A stretch of 64,000 nt of DNA, from assembly GCF_003945595.2 (NCBI RefSeq), contig NW_024104358.1, positions 744,001 through 808,000 on the forward strand. Reading direction: 5' to 3'. Shown piece after piece: positions 49,811-61,570 of this stretch. Origin of the DNA: Pipra filicauda (taxonomy: Eukaryota > Chordata > Aves > Passeriformes > Pipridae). The notes under the pieces were generated by a model that saw only the letters and a list, made by a program, of their open reading frames with translations, was not told where the DNA came from and did not search any database. Both the position numbers and the translations under genes were made by a program. How positions within the stretch are numbered: position 1 is the first letter of the stretch; every line of letters begins with the position of its first letter.

Positions 49811-50394
49811 TTACTACAACACAGGGCAGCAGTAGCTTGGCACACAGCTGTGTGCAGGCACTGCTGCTGCCCAGGAAGCAGGATTTGCTGGGGGAGGATT
49901 CCCCTGCCCCAGCAGTGGGTCCCTGCACCCAAGACTGTGTCAGTGGATCGTTCTCTTTGAAGAAAGAAAGATGCAGGGAATGAGGCACTTCAAGGAGAGT
50001 TTTCTTTGCGATGCTATCATTTGGCAATTTGTTAAGTGCTCCCAACCCCATTGTTTCTGAGACTCACAGAACAAAAGCAGCTGCTCATCAAGATTCAAAA
50101 TTACAAGGCTTGCCTTGCAGAGAGAAAGCAATACATAAGTCATATCTGCTTTTGAGAAGGCTACAATTCACAAAGAAGCTGAGCAAAGGTGTATTTCCTC
50201 TTTTATCACTTTAATTAATTGTGCAAAGAACAACAGTGTGGAAGCAAACATATTCCAAAGCATGCTGAAGGTGCATTTCAGCCCCACAGGTTTCTCTTTT
50301 TTACAAAAAAAATGGATTCTTGCTTATTACTATTTAAAAGAAAATAAAAAGGAAGTAAGTTTAGACTGTGTGTTTTCTAAAAGGATTTGGTTTT
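49811..50394. other. Non-coding stretch, nothing recognised
   Basis: No gene or repeat. 'cactttaattaattgtgc' near 50206 contains a homeodomain-like palindrome TTAATTAA. Confidence 0.5.
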
Positions 50395-50530
50395 CACACT
50401 TTATCTTCAGACAGCCATAAGCCACTCGCGTGTCTCGCTTTACTATCTAATTGGTTTAAATGATCTAGTTTCACTTTTTCACAGAAGAATATGCCGCTAG
50501 CATGTAGTGACAGGAAGAGCTTTTGCAGAG
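50395..50530. promoter_or_regulatory. Candidate conserved non-coding element
   Basis: CpG-retaining 'ccactcgcgtgtctcgcttt' is followed by 'actatctaattggtttaaa' and 'atatgccgctagcatgtag'. The mix of TAATTG core and clustered CpGs stands out from the flanks. Inference. Confidence 0.3.
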
Positions 50531-52289
50531 TAAGAGCAAGCCAAAGGGAAGCAAAATGGCATACTGCCCTACAAAGAGCAAGCAGCAAATCTAAGATGAA
50601 ATGAGTACCATTAGCTCTTCAGAACTGCTGAATCCTGTGCTGGGAGTCCTGATGACCTAACTGGAGGCGGATCAGGCCAGCAACCCTCCATAGAGATGAA
50701 GATACACAGCAGTTAACATCTGACAGAAATGCGACAGGGGCCAAATCAAGGAATCCTCGCACACACCCAAGCGCAAAGATGGACCATTGTCCCTCATGCT
50801 GCCAAGGACAGGCAACATGCAGAAAGGGCTCAAACCCAACTTTAAGGCTCACAGCTCAGAAATGCTGAATTGTTCATGTAGCCCACAGATTTTCCACCCT
50901 CTTATTTTACCAAAGCTTTCAAATAAAACCCATTGTTTGTAAGGAAAAAATTTCCAAAAAGAACAGAAAAAGTCTCTTCTCATAGAGATCCATCAGTGCT
51001 ATCCTGTGTATACACTCACACCACCTTACACAACACACCTTTGCACAACAGGATTTAAAAAGCTGTAATAACTGATTCCCTACTAATTTGGAGAGGGGTT
51101 AAAACCATACAAAGGCATCTTTATCTTACAACTAGACCAAAACAAGGCAGGAACAAGCTCATTCCTAGGCTTATAAAACAAGCCTTTACAGATAATTATG
51201 TTTTATTACTCTTCATTTTATGAGGATTGTGCTATACAAAACAAATACCAGATGCCTATTTGTAGCATTTGGGGGGGAGAAAGAATCTCCGCGAGCACTG
51301 CTGTAAGAAGCCCTGCTTTTAATTAAACACAATAAATGCATAAAAATTAATACTGCTGGAAACCAGCAGGTAGGAAGCAAATGGATGATCTGTAACTGTT
51401 GAAAGACCCTCTCCCCTCCACACTCCTGCGGCAAGAGCAGCCACTCACCAGCCTATTGCTTAGGGTTGGCGCTCTCTGAGCAAGGCTCTTTACACATGCG
51501 TTTCCCTGAAAAATTAGTACCAAACTTTTCAGATAACCAAAAGCTTAAAGAAAAATGGAAGGGAGGGGAAGACAGCAGGATTGAATACTACTTTTGTTAA
51601 AGAGACACACATGTACTTAGCCAGGAAAACCTGTAACTAAGAGTCAAGTAGCTTAAAGATGGGGAAAGAGGAAAGAAAAGACAAGGAGGTGTAAAGGGAT
51701 TTCTGGCAACCTTAAAATAAAGCAACCATCCAAAACAGGATGAATCCTTTAACTGTTAACTTGCCAGACTCACATAACATGCTCCCAAATGGCCTGACAG
51801 AGTGTGCAGGACAGGACCCCATGCCTGAGACGAGGGACACGCATCTGAAACACGGGTACACAACCAGAGGGAGGCACACAAAGCATGACCAATAACAAGC
51901 AAAAATGGGACACAGTTCCTCAATGACAGTAAAATGTAGCCAACTTTACAGCAACTGCTAGATGTCAGCCATCCACCCTCCCAGAGGCAGCACGAGGAAA
52001 TCTATGTCCCATTTTCAATGGAGGTTTCCTTTTTCACTTTAATTGCATTAAGATTCAACCATGGGGTGACAATAGACACTTCTTACTTAAGGCTGATACC
52101 AGCCCTACATTGTAAATCCAGTTTTCAACATCATGTCTGACAATGCTTTAAAGTTCTGCAAAAGAGACTGAAATTGTGTACACAGAATCTCTCTGCAGCA
52201 GGAAGCCATCTTTTTTTTTTATTTTAAGAAATATTTTTAAGACATGGTGCAGTAATAAATGCAAGGTAAGTAGCAGTGGGATGGCTTCC
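50531..52289. other. Non-coding stretch, nothing recognised
   Basis: Single-copy AT-rich DNA with a G run at 51271. No supported feature. Confidence 0.55.
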
Positions 52290-52560
52290 ATGCTTTGCTG
52301 CTCATTTGCAGGTTTCCATCTGTTCTAATTATCAAAGCTGAGGATGGGTCTCTTCTATTACCCTCCACCAGAGATATCCTCAACCTACTTCCTAATCAAG
52401 TTTGTTTACAAATATTCATTAAATTCCATGCTTTATTGGCCCAGTCATTTAATTGTAAGACCATGGTACCACAAGCTGCAATTACAGTAATCAGTGCATT
52501 GATTATTGTGAAACACAGTTATCCTGAGACTAAAGCTAAAGTAAATAAGAACTATTGCTA
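52290..52560. promoter_or_regulatory. Candidate conserved non-coding element
   Basis: Contains 'tctgttctaattatcaaag', 'cagtcatttaattgtaaga', 'gctgcaattacagtaatca' and 'gtgcattgattattgtg'. A dense series of ATTA/TAAT cores, some with SOX-like ATTGT. A 91-codon plus frame runs through it but reads as AT-rich random translation. Confidence 0.35.
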
Positions 52561-53782
52561 TAACCAGTAACTACACCAATAGGGCAACCCAGGATCAAAA
52601 CACTATCCCTAAATTTTTAGATCTCTAGTGTTATACCCAAACAACACAGATAACTTCATTGTGAATTATTTTACTGTGACCTGTGTCAGAGAAAATTTTG
52701 CATGAAAAATGAAAGAATAAAAAACCTTTTTGCTAAAAAGGGCTATTATTACAGGCTGCCAGAAATAGCTAATCAAACAAAAGCTGAAACCTGTTTTCAC
52801 TGCAAATCACTAATGTTGTGATGCAGAAAGCAAAGAGACAAGAGTCCTAATGGCTCCACTCAGCAACAGTAACAGAAATGAGTCCTGTGAAAGGTGGCAA
52901 GTGCAGAGTGCAATGATTTTTTTGACACCTTCAGGGCAAATGGTTAAGACAAGGACCGGGTCCCCTTGCACAAACACAGAGCAAGAGTCAATCCAGACCA
53001 TGGGGCGCTACACCTCCAAGCTCCACAGCAAAGACAAGCCAGGGTCTGAGGAGAGGTAGCAGCTGAGAAAATAGCCAGCCCTATGGTTACCTCCATGTCA
53101 AGAGACATGCACAGAGAATTTAGAGATGAACAGGAATTTGGGGCTTCCACTGAGCTGCGGGGACCTGAAGCCCTCACACTGGGTGCAGAGCTTGGGGAGC
53201 AGCTTCTGTGGCCAAACAAGGGGCATTGCCTGCCCCAGCCAGAGGACCTCTTGCCAAGACAGGACATGCTAGGTCTCTGACCATGCAAGACTCAGCCGGG
53301 GACAACCAGGCGCTGCTCAGACCTTCCAGTTCTCCTCATCCTGCCCACGGCAATCCAGAAACAACACAGGCAGACGGGACAATAAGATGGTGGGTTGTTC
53401 TCAGATGAAGGTGAACGACCACCTCCTGCTAATTAACAACTCAGGCACTTGTCTCCTTACATGCCACATCTGCAGAAGCCATCTTCCAAGGAACAAAGCT
53501 GAGACTCTATTACCACTCTCCGCAAGTAAATGTTGGGAAGGCCATAGAAAAGCAATCGCATTTGTGTGCGTGTGAGCTCACAAACTAACCCCAGGAACTC
53601 TCTTTATGGCAGGGGGTCATTTACAAGGAGAGATGAGAGCAGCATGCACCCACATCCCCCCCTTTGATGTGTCACCCACCTGCCTTCACACAGCCCCAGC
53701 CGCTTGCACGCTTTGATTACCAGAGCCTTCCCCGCCACCACTTCCCTCAGCTGCTTTAATCTTGCCACAACAACAGCGCCAT
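52561..53782. other. Non-coding stretch
   Basis: The GC-richer interval 52940-53400 is open on both strands (minus frame of 114 codons at 52944-53288) without recognisable domains. No repeat identified. Confidence 0.5.
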
Positions 53783-53846
53783 GAAAAGAAAGGGGGAGAG
53801 GGAAGAGGATGAGAAAGAGAAATAAAAAGAGAGAGAGAGAAGAGAT
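53783..53846 (+). repeat. GA-rich purine tract
   Basis: About 64 bases almost wholly A and G, ending in a short (GA)n run, interrupted only by three T. Simple sequence. Confidence 0.8.
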
Positions 53847-53929
53847 TTGGGTCTGGAAAAATCAACTTGATAGAGGAATCTGTAAAGAACTGACTTGCTG
53901 TCAGGCAGAGATGAAAGCACTAGAAATAA

Positions 53930-54110
53930 GGGATGTGTTGAGCGCTTATTAAAACAGTGGCATGATTCTCATACGGAAAGTATATCTTTGGCACCTGCTT
54001 GAAATCACTCCCATGAAAGTTCCACCCAACAATCTCGGACGGCTAACTTTAGCACCATTTTTATCTTTTGTTGAATATGCATAAAAGCTTCTCAAGACAC
54101 GTGTCTAATC
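53930..54110. promoter_or_regulatory. Candidate conserved non-coding element
   Basis: Includes 'ttgagcgcttattaaaaca', 'caatctcggacggctaac', 'ttttatcttttgttgaata' and 'gacacgtgtctaatcc'. The latter carries a CACGTG E-box within a palindrome (gacacgtgtc). Retained CpGs in AT-rich context. Inference. Confidence 0.3.
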
Positions 54111-54389
54111 CAAAAATATAACAAGAAGTATTTCAAAATCTTGCATAAACTCATCCACAGGCCAGACTGATCATCAAGCCTGAAGCAATGCCAAACAGTG
54201 AAGCAAAACCTAAAACCAGCTTGAATTAAAACTTGCAGAACTGTAGTAAAAAAAGTAGGCAGGGAAGGGAGATGGAGAGCAGTTATGAAAATGCATGATT
54301 GCCTGAAATATTTCCCTATCTTCAAAAACTGTCGCCTTGAAATTCCTACCTGCTTCATTCACCTTGCTGCTATCAGATTTTTTATTACC

Positions 54390-54600
54390 CTCTCTTTTGA
54401 GGATTTGTCTGGCACTTAGTATGCAGGAGCAGTGCGCAGGAATAGATCCTGCTGCCATAGATAATGCGGTTCTAAGGGAAACCCATCAATTGTTAATGGC
54501 CATGCAAATTGTTGAAACTAGAGAGTTATTCACAGTTATCTCGCTGTGATTTGGTAAGTGTCCATGCCTGATGTGATCACTCACTTGATATATTTTTCTA
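54390..54600. promoter_or_regulatory. Candidate conserved element with POU octamer
   Basis: A perfect octamer ATGCAAAT at 54502-54509 lies beside 'ccatcaattgttaatggc'. Further on are 'cacagttatctcgctgtga' (a near-palindrome) and 'gatgtgatcactcacttg'. Motif clustering suggests an enhancer; no conservation data available. Confidence 0.35.
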
Positions 54601-55194
54601 TTACAATTCAAGTAGTAGCCTTAGCTTTTGGTTTTAGGGGGAAAAAAGCATGAGGGAGTGTAGGAGGGCAAAGGGATGTTATTTGTTCTAAATTATTTTA
54701 AACAGTCATACATGCCTTCTTATGCAAAGTATGATAAATCCCTCCCCGAGACTACAGTCATGCCTTACTGAAACATTTAAATCTCTCCGATCAGGAATTA
54801 AAGGAGTTTACCATGAAACTTCAGACCCTGATCTTACAAAGCACATTCATATGTTCCAACAATACACATGGTGCACCCATCCGTTGTGGCACTGGATCTT
54901 CCAGCTGCAGGTTGCATCTTTTTACAATTTCTGATCAGGGTTTTCTCCTGCCTATGCAAAAATTTGCTGACATTTAATAAGCTATAGGCGTCTCCTCAAA
55001 TCCATAATGCATTCAGTCTCTCGCAGCAGCAACTTACTGATCATTAATTTTCAGCTTTATTGCAGCTCCAACATATCAGATGCCTTTTTTTTTGCATCTT
55101 GTCTGAGATTTATTACTTTTAGCAAAGTGTACTTTGTTTTTTTATTTTGTTTGCTTATTTTTAAACAGCCCTGAAGGGGAAATGTTCCTCTTCT
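54601..55194. other. Non-coding stretch, nothing recognised
   Basis: AT-rich; T-rich runs at about 55085 and 55136-55160. No supported feature. Confidence 0.5.
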
Positions 55195-55420
55195 TTATAA
55201 AATAATTCTGAAATCACGCTATTAAAAAGTAAATCCTATAATTATGTTTCCCATTAGGATTAGATAAATTACATTTAATTAAAACAAAAATCTGCTAGCA
55301 CCCAGCACAATGATTGGTGGCAAATTCAGAAGATGAAACATTCATGTCTTTATCTTCCTGAAACAGCTGATTGAGTCTAGGAGCAGACACACCCAAACAA
55401 GCCGTCAGAGATATAAATTC
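55195..55420. promoter_or_regulatory. Candidate conserved non-coding element
   Basis: Contains 'cctataattatgtttccc', 'attacatttaattaaaac' and 'cacaatgattggtggcaaa', the last carrying a CCAAT-type inverted core. AT-rich homeodomain-like clustering; inference only. Confidence 0.3.
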
Positions 55421-55884
55421 AGACATTATAAAAAAAATTTGTCCCTCCCTTCAGATAAAGATTCTGATTTTTAAAAGCAGCCTTTGATTTTATTCTTGCA
55501 GACAACAACTACAGTTTTGATGAGCTTTCTGGTACTAACCCACTGAAGTACCTGACTGCACCAGGAATTCCAATATTGTGATACAATGTCTGCAATTATT
55601 CGCGAGGCAAAAACCAGCATCAGAAGTCAAGATCTTCTAGGAGAATGAAGAAAAACAGGATTCCTAACCAACACTGCCATGTTTCCCTGTTTCCAGCACT
55701 GCTGTTGGTCAGGCGATGTTCTCCATCAGACTGAGGGTTGCAGGGGTCATAATGCACACTGCAGCTCTAGGAAACTATTTATACCATGCTCCGTTTTACA
55801 GCCTCGGAAAACTAATTATTAACAGGACAGGGTCCTCCATGTACATTTGGCAAACACTACGGCATGCATTTTTCCTTTAGGAAT

Positions 55885-56270
55885 CTACTGCTACGCACGA
55901 GCCATCGGCATCACGCTCTCAATTTTGTTTAGGAGCTGAAGAATGATTGATCTTATTGATTTGTGTCAACAGTCTGACATGGCCATATCGACCAGCGGTA
56001 ATTTTGTAGGAGGAGCTGAAAAGGGAACTGGAGATAGCATTCTCTGTAACACGCCATCCAGCCCAAAGAGAAAACATTGTTAGTGATGCTGTTACAGCCG
56101 TCGACGGGACCGCACTGGAACTCGAACCGACACAAGTGAACGATGAGACATTTCCCATGACCGTGTTTACAGAAAATCCACTGCTAAACACCCAACTGTA
56201 TAATTATAATCTATTACAATTATGCAAAGAAGTAACATTTCAGAAAGGCCTTCTCATTTCCCATTCTTAG
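55885..56270. promoter_or_regulatory. CpG-dense element open in several frames: enhancer or unrecognised exon
   Basis: Fifteen CpGs fall within 55894-56164, against near absence in neighbouring DNA. A PBX/HOX-type TGATTGAT lies at 55944-55951. On the plus strand 86 codons are open from 56010, right after an acceptor-like 'ttttgtag', to a TAG at 56268. The translation includes 'ELKRELEIAF' and 'DGTALELEPTQVNDETFPM', which has ordinary protein-like composition. The minus strand is also open in two frames over the same interval, 90 and about 60 codons. I recognise no family on either strand. Either a conserved regulatory element or a coding exon could keep such CpGs; the lack of a polypyrimidine tract argues against a canonical acceptor. 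Confidence 0.4.
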
Positions 56271-59200
56271 CATTGAATACTTTTGTTTTGCAGCCAATCA
56301 ACTAAATTAGCCCTAATTCTGTTTCATTCAGAAACACAAAAAGGATATTAGAGGGGGAAAAAGTGAGCAAATGGGAAATTCACTTAGGAACCCAGGAATT
56401 ATTTTCTTTTAACGTATTTCTGGACTAGAAACCATCATGGAGGAAAAAAGTCAACTTACAGCAGAAGAGCTTTACTGAATTTGCTAACTGCATCACGAGA
56501 GCCCTGATCGGGAATGATAGTGCTGCAGTGCCTGGAAAGGCCCTTTGGTAGGGGCTGAGTGAAGTAAGGGAAGTTAAAAGGCTCATATACTAATGTACCA
56601 CATATCCTGACTCAGGACAAGTGTCAAACCCCAGAAGAGCTTTTGTGGGGATTTCCCCCTGCCAGATACACAGAGAAGAGCTGCTTTATACTGCTTCTGA
56701 CAACTGCCACCTTTTATGAGAAAAACAGTTTAAACCTTCACTCACTGATACTTCTTGGAAAGGGGATACAGAAAACATGAATGAGTAGTATCTCAGCTTT
56801 ACACAGTGCTTTTCCTAAACATGGCAAAGCATTTAAGTAATCCACGAAATGCTTGGGGAAGGCAAACTGTTCTTCTCAATTTAAAAGCATATGGAAATGT
56901 AACCATGGTGGCCAGTAGCAATCCTGGCTGTCCAAGTACAATCTCGAAACCACGTGCGCTACAGGAAGGAGAAGGCAGGAGGTCCTACAACAGCCCTGCC
57001 AGCACTAAACTTCACCCAGGGACTGCAGGAGCATGGAGAAGTCTGTCTCAGTGGAGTACAAAATGGGAACCTGATTTAGCCAAGATGAACATCTACTACC
57101 TTTCAGGGAACACCCATCTAGCCTCCTGTCCGCATCCTGGCTGAGGAGGTAGCACTACATCACTTGAAAAACTGAGGTTAAATCCCAGTGAGAAGTCAAG
57201 GAAAAGACAACTGGGGAAAACACAAGATATTTAAAAAAAATGGCATCTTTTTTCTCCTGTTATTAAGGAGGCCTAACCCTCCTGACTAGCTTACAGTTAT
57301 GTTTTCTTATTCTTAGAAATTATAGCATTTTAGGAAGTTAGATTGCATTTGGAAAGCCATCAGCCTGGCAGCACTCATGCCAGTTCTTTCCCAGCAAAGC
57401 AGTAAACCACAACATTTTGCTGAGATAGGCCCCGTATTTCTTAAAACATTATTTCCCTCTTCTCATGTGAAAATCTCCTCTCTTTTGTTGTCATTTGGAA
57501 TTCATTTCCTTAACTTGTTTCTCCTGTACCACTGCAGTGTGCTGATCTCCAACCTCTCAGTCTCTAAAAACCCTCCCAGGTTTTGTGGTACCCATGCTAC
57601 AGTACCAGGACAGTTTCTTCCAATGCATGGTTGACAACTGTTATAATTTATAATTTGCTCTATAAATGGAAGAAAGGATTCCCACCATCCTCTGGCTTAG
57701 ATCTGTAATCACCCCTGTGCACATCTGGTGTTGCAGGCACCTCCTGCTGCAGCTCCCTCCCGCTCTGCCTGCTCCAGAGATGTGGGGATGAGTTGGATCA
57801 GCATTACCTAGCACCGATGCTCCCAACAGCTGACTGAGGAGGCTCTTAAATTAAGGGCAAAACAGTAATGACACATGTCCTGTTTCCTCCTGAAATTTGG
57901 ACTGAAAAAAGAGCAACACAAAACCTCATATAAAAGCACAGCATAGCTGGATGAACAGAAGAAGAGGAACAAATCTACTGCTCTGTGTAAACCATGAGAA
58001 GGTTTTGAAACCTATACGTCTCAAAATACTTGGCAATGTGGAAGGTTGCAGAACCTTAAATATAACCTGAAGTTATACTCACACATTCTCACAGGCTAAA
58101 CTAATCTCCACACAGCACAGGACAGGAGTATAAATCTTGCATCATCATCTAGATATAGCCAAGTCCTGGAGAAGTCAGTCACCTCCGCAGCTCAGAACAC
58201 GGCATTTAACTCCATTCACAGGTCAGACAGTTATCCGCGTACCTACTGATTATTTTTCTCTGGTTAGAAAAACAGTTTGTTTACCCAAGACCACAAAACT
58301 CTGTGGATTTTCTGAAAGAAACCCCTCAGAGAGAAAAAGAAAACAATCACAGATAATACTCCAGATTACAGCACATTCTCTTGACTCACAGCTGTTGTGT
58401 AAATAAGTGCTTCATGTCGACCAGTTTCATTTACTTCCCTCTCCCGCGAGCGGCGGCTGCTGGTTTACTTTCCAGTGGGCTGTTCCAGGGCTGTATGTGG
58501 GGCAAAAGGATTATTTCCAGCAGAGTCAAACCAGTAGTCTTTTTTGCTCGGGTTTGTCTTGAGCTGAAACTCCTCTCGTTTAATCCCATCCTCCCAGCAA
58601 GATGCACTACACTTCAGAGCTGCACGGATGCAAAGAGGTCCACAGCTGGGAACACTCTCAAGGCAGCAGGGAGCAGCAGGAAGGTGCACACAGCCCCCCA
58701 GGAGAACCCCAAACTCAGCGACCCCTCTCCCTTAGGAGCAATTTCAGTGAAGCTTACCTTAGGCCACTACAAAATGTCCTGCAGAAGTCGGAGTTTTCTC
58801 TGTGAAACACCCAGCCATGGAGGGCAAGAAGGCAGGAGCACTGTGGGATGCTCTGCAGCACATTCTTGCTGAGGGCAACTCACTGGGGGCACAGGAGGGC
58901 TTCATCTTCCAGGGTAGCTGGAAATGTTACTTTTAGCGCTGTTCTGATCTGGGTTCAACAAGCCCTTCAAACTACTTGTTTCAAGATTAATTCTACTTGA
59001 AATTACAATGATGACTCATAATTTTTTTATTTGGGTTTTGTTCTATCGTCAAGTGTCTCTTCAGTGATGAGTACTTATCAATAAACTACCCAAGAACAAT
59101 TTTCCTGGGCAGGAAAAATTAAAGCAGACCCCTCTGGCCGTGAAAGCAGTGTTCACCTACATTCTGCATGCAGAACACACCTGCTGCGGACCAGATCACC

Positions 59201-59689
59201 CATCTACCGTAATGCTTTGTCACCACAGAGCCTCGTATGAGATGCTTCATAGAAAGATGCAGAAAGGCCTGGGGCAAGCAATTATAATAATAACTCGCCC
59301 CACAAAAAAACTTAATTACTTGAGGTTAGAAGGGCGCCTGGTTTAATGCCCACGGGCAGGGTGGGCTCCTTTGCCGAGGCTAATTCCACACACCCGGCCA
59401 CACATGCGGCAGCACCCAGCACTGCTCACACAGGGAAACACTCTCATGCACATGCATCCACCTGCTCCCACACCTCTACTGAGTGGGAAGAGCCTGGTGC
59501 AAACAGTCAGGAGGATGAGAATTGCATGGCTGGCTGTGAGCTCAGGGACGCTCCTGTCACCCCTGCTCCCAGCTCCTCCCAGGGCCTTGCCTGCATCAAA
59601 TCAGCATCAACAGGCCCATAAGGACACTCTGCGATACATACAGAGAGCAAGAGGAGGAAAACAATAGAGCAAGTCCTGTATTTCTCAGA
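56271..59689. other. Non-coding stretch
   Basis: Contains a weak tRNA-like motif pair near 57128-57180 (A-box-like 'tggctgaggaggt', B-box-like 'ggttaaatccc'), possibly another worn SINE head. The interval 58440-58870 is GC-richer with 'tcccgcgagcggcggctgct' but too short for a CpG island. The 163-codon plus frame at 58381-58872 has no recognised domain. Confidence 0.45.
57128..57183 (+). repeat. Weak tRNA-like SINE head
   Basis: tggctgaggagg fits the RNA polymerase III A box. ggttaaatccc about 45 bases later fits 8 or 9 of 11 B-box positions. Spacing suits a tRNA-derived SINE. No tail or target-site duplication was seen, so chance is possible. Confidence 0.22.
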
Positions 59690-60150
59690 CATACATTAAT
59701 GCTTTGTTATTTACCTGCTTACTGCATTTTGGAATAAACGTATTGTAAACCAGGCAAATTTCCAGTTTCTTGAAAATCGATATTAAAAAAGTAGTCTGGT
59801 GATGACAGGTCTCTGCAGGAGCCAAGATACTCTGGGAAAATGCCCAAGCTCTCTCAGTAGTTTTTGAGTTTTATCCAAGCTCCCAAAGCAGCCTGGTGAT
59901 ATACAAGACACACAGACTGGTTCCCATTGCAGTTCAGATGTCCTGAGGAACAGCCATCCAGAAACTGGGTGGTTTCTCAAACCCATCCTAAATAGCTGCA
60001 AATGAGCTGACTCGTGAAAGCTTTTATATAATTCAAAAAATAATGCAGTGAGTGATGAAGTGTAGCATTTACATTTGTATTTTAATACAATACACGGAAG
60101 CTCAGTAAATACAAGAATTTCGCCTTTGTTTGAAACATGCACATACATGC
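59690..60150. promoter_or_regulatory. Candidate conserved non-coding blocks
   Basis: Two AT-rich blocks, about 59690-59790 ('cattaatgctttgttattt', 'ataaacgtattgtaaacc', 'aaaatcgatattaaaaaag') and 59990-60150 ('cttttatataattcaaaaa', 'aatacacggaagctcag'), keep CpGs and lack coding character. A GC-richer spacer lies between. Inference. Confidence 0.25.
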
Positions 60151-61239
60151 GTATGCAGCGCCCAGATTACCATCACATGTTGGGCAGGCAAGCCTAAGCC
60201 TTACTTCACATTCTTCTGCCGGTCTTGTGAATGGCAAACTCATCCCTAGTGTCTACATCTACCACTTCTCTTTTTTCAATATGTGTATATTACTCCTGGT
60301 GGGAAGGAAATGAAACTAAAACTTGCATCTCTTCCCATTCTGTGCCTATTGGTCGACTGTGACTTTTACTCAGGATTTTCAAGGTGGGAGGTTCAGGGAT
60401 GATCGATGCATGTTCCACCAGTAGAGTGCACACCAGGTACTGGATACCAGGCATCAGTGAAAATGTTCAGTTGGATATATTCACCTGTAAAAGTACACAT
60501 ACGACCCTACCTAGTGCTATCATGTGCCCTGCAGAAATGTTTCACAGGTACAAGCACACAGTGTGTGTGCACCCAGCAGTCCCAGGCAGATGTGTGAGCA
60601 GCTCCTTCCATAGGCTCCTCCACCACATGCCTCCAACCTCCTCTGGCAAAACTAGTCTCACCTCATGAGGGTCTGTGAATTTTGCCTACCTTTCTCAGTT
60701 CAGTCATGATCACTCAGGCTTTTTGAGTGCTGACTAGTCACAAAACTGAAGTCTGTAATGAACACCTCACTATACTATATGTTCTCCACCATAGTTCACA
60801 TTTCTCCAAAAAAGACATTTTTTTCCTCACTTCTCCTTCCCCATTTTACTCTCTTCAACCCCATTCATTTTTCCCCTTTCCTTCATTATCATCATTTACT
60901 TCAGCTGTCCTCCACGGATGAGGAAAGAGTCTCCTTGAATGAGCTTCTGATGAGACCTTATGTTTTTAGATACCATCACCACTACCCTCTCCATCTTCCA
61001 AGGGCAGAGTTGCTGTAAATCAGAGAATATGCCACAGACATTATTTACTTTCCTAGAAAGGTCCTCATTTTGGTGCAAATCTCTTTTCTGCATCTTGCTT
61101 TACTAGAACATTACATTCCTCAATTTCTTTCAGTATCCGTAGTCATTTATATTACCTTCCAAAACGTAATTATTTGGAACCAGTTAAGCCTGTATATGAA
61201 TTCTGCCTTTGTTTAAAACACATTGTACATATGTATATA
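60151..61239. other. Non-coding stretch with a pyrimidine-rich tract
   Basis: Contains the tract at 60816-60912. No exon or repeat family recognised. Confidence 0.5.
60816..60912 (+). repeat. Pyrimidine-rich tract
   Basis: Nearly 100 bases dominated by C and T with scattered A. Simple-sequence-like. No strong acceptor AG with coding sequence follows it. Confidence 0.6.
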
Positions 61240-61570
61240 TTTAGACTGTCATTAAATATTTAAGAGGCTGTCTTCAAACTTCAGCAGCAGCAGTGTTTAT
61301 TCACTTAACCCTTTGTGAAACTGAAAGCTTGAGGCTGAAATCCTGTTGTGGAGGAATTCAGAAAGCCCAGCTGCCCTAGTGCCGGGTGACAAAGGCCAAC
61401 TTTGACAACCAAGGACATCGCAAAGTAACTAGAGGTTTTCTTTGTTTTCCTTTATATCCTGTTTGCTAGTAGTCTAATCATGATAATGTAATTCATTTTA
61501 GTCTGCATTAACTTTATCTGCTGAGAAGCATAACTAGGATGCAAATTAATTAGCTGTGACATACAGACGG
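61240..61570. promoter_or_regulatory. Candidate conserved element with overlapping POU and homeodomain sites
   Basis: A perfect octamer ATGCAAAT (61539-61546) overlaps AATTAATTAGC (61544-61554), a POU/homeodomain composite. Upstream are 'gtctaatcatgataatgta', 'ctgcattaactttatctg', 'agtgccgggtgacaaagg' and 'gacatcgcaaag'. Motif clustering plus retained CpGs suggest an enhancer. No open frame of note. Confidence 0.4.

Noticed and set aside
58381..58872. 163-codon plus-strand frame with an alanine-rich, hydrophobic patch
   Set aside because: The patch follows from a GC-rich run, and the rest has no signal-peptide or domain pattern.
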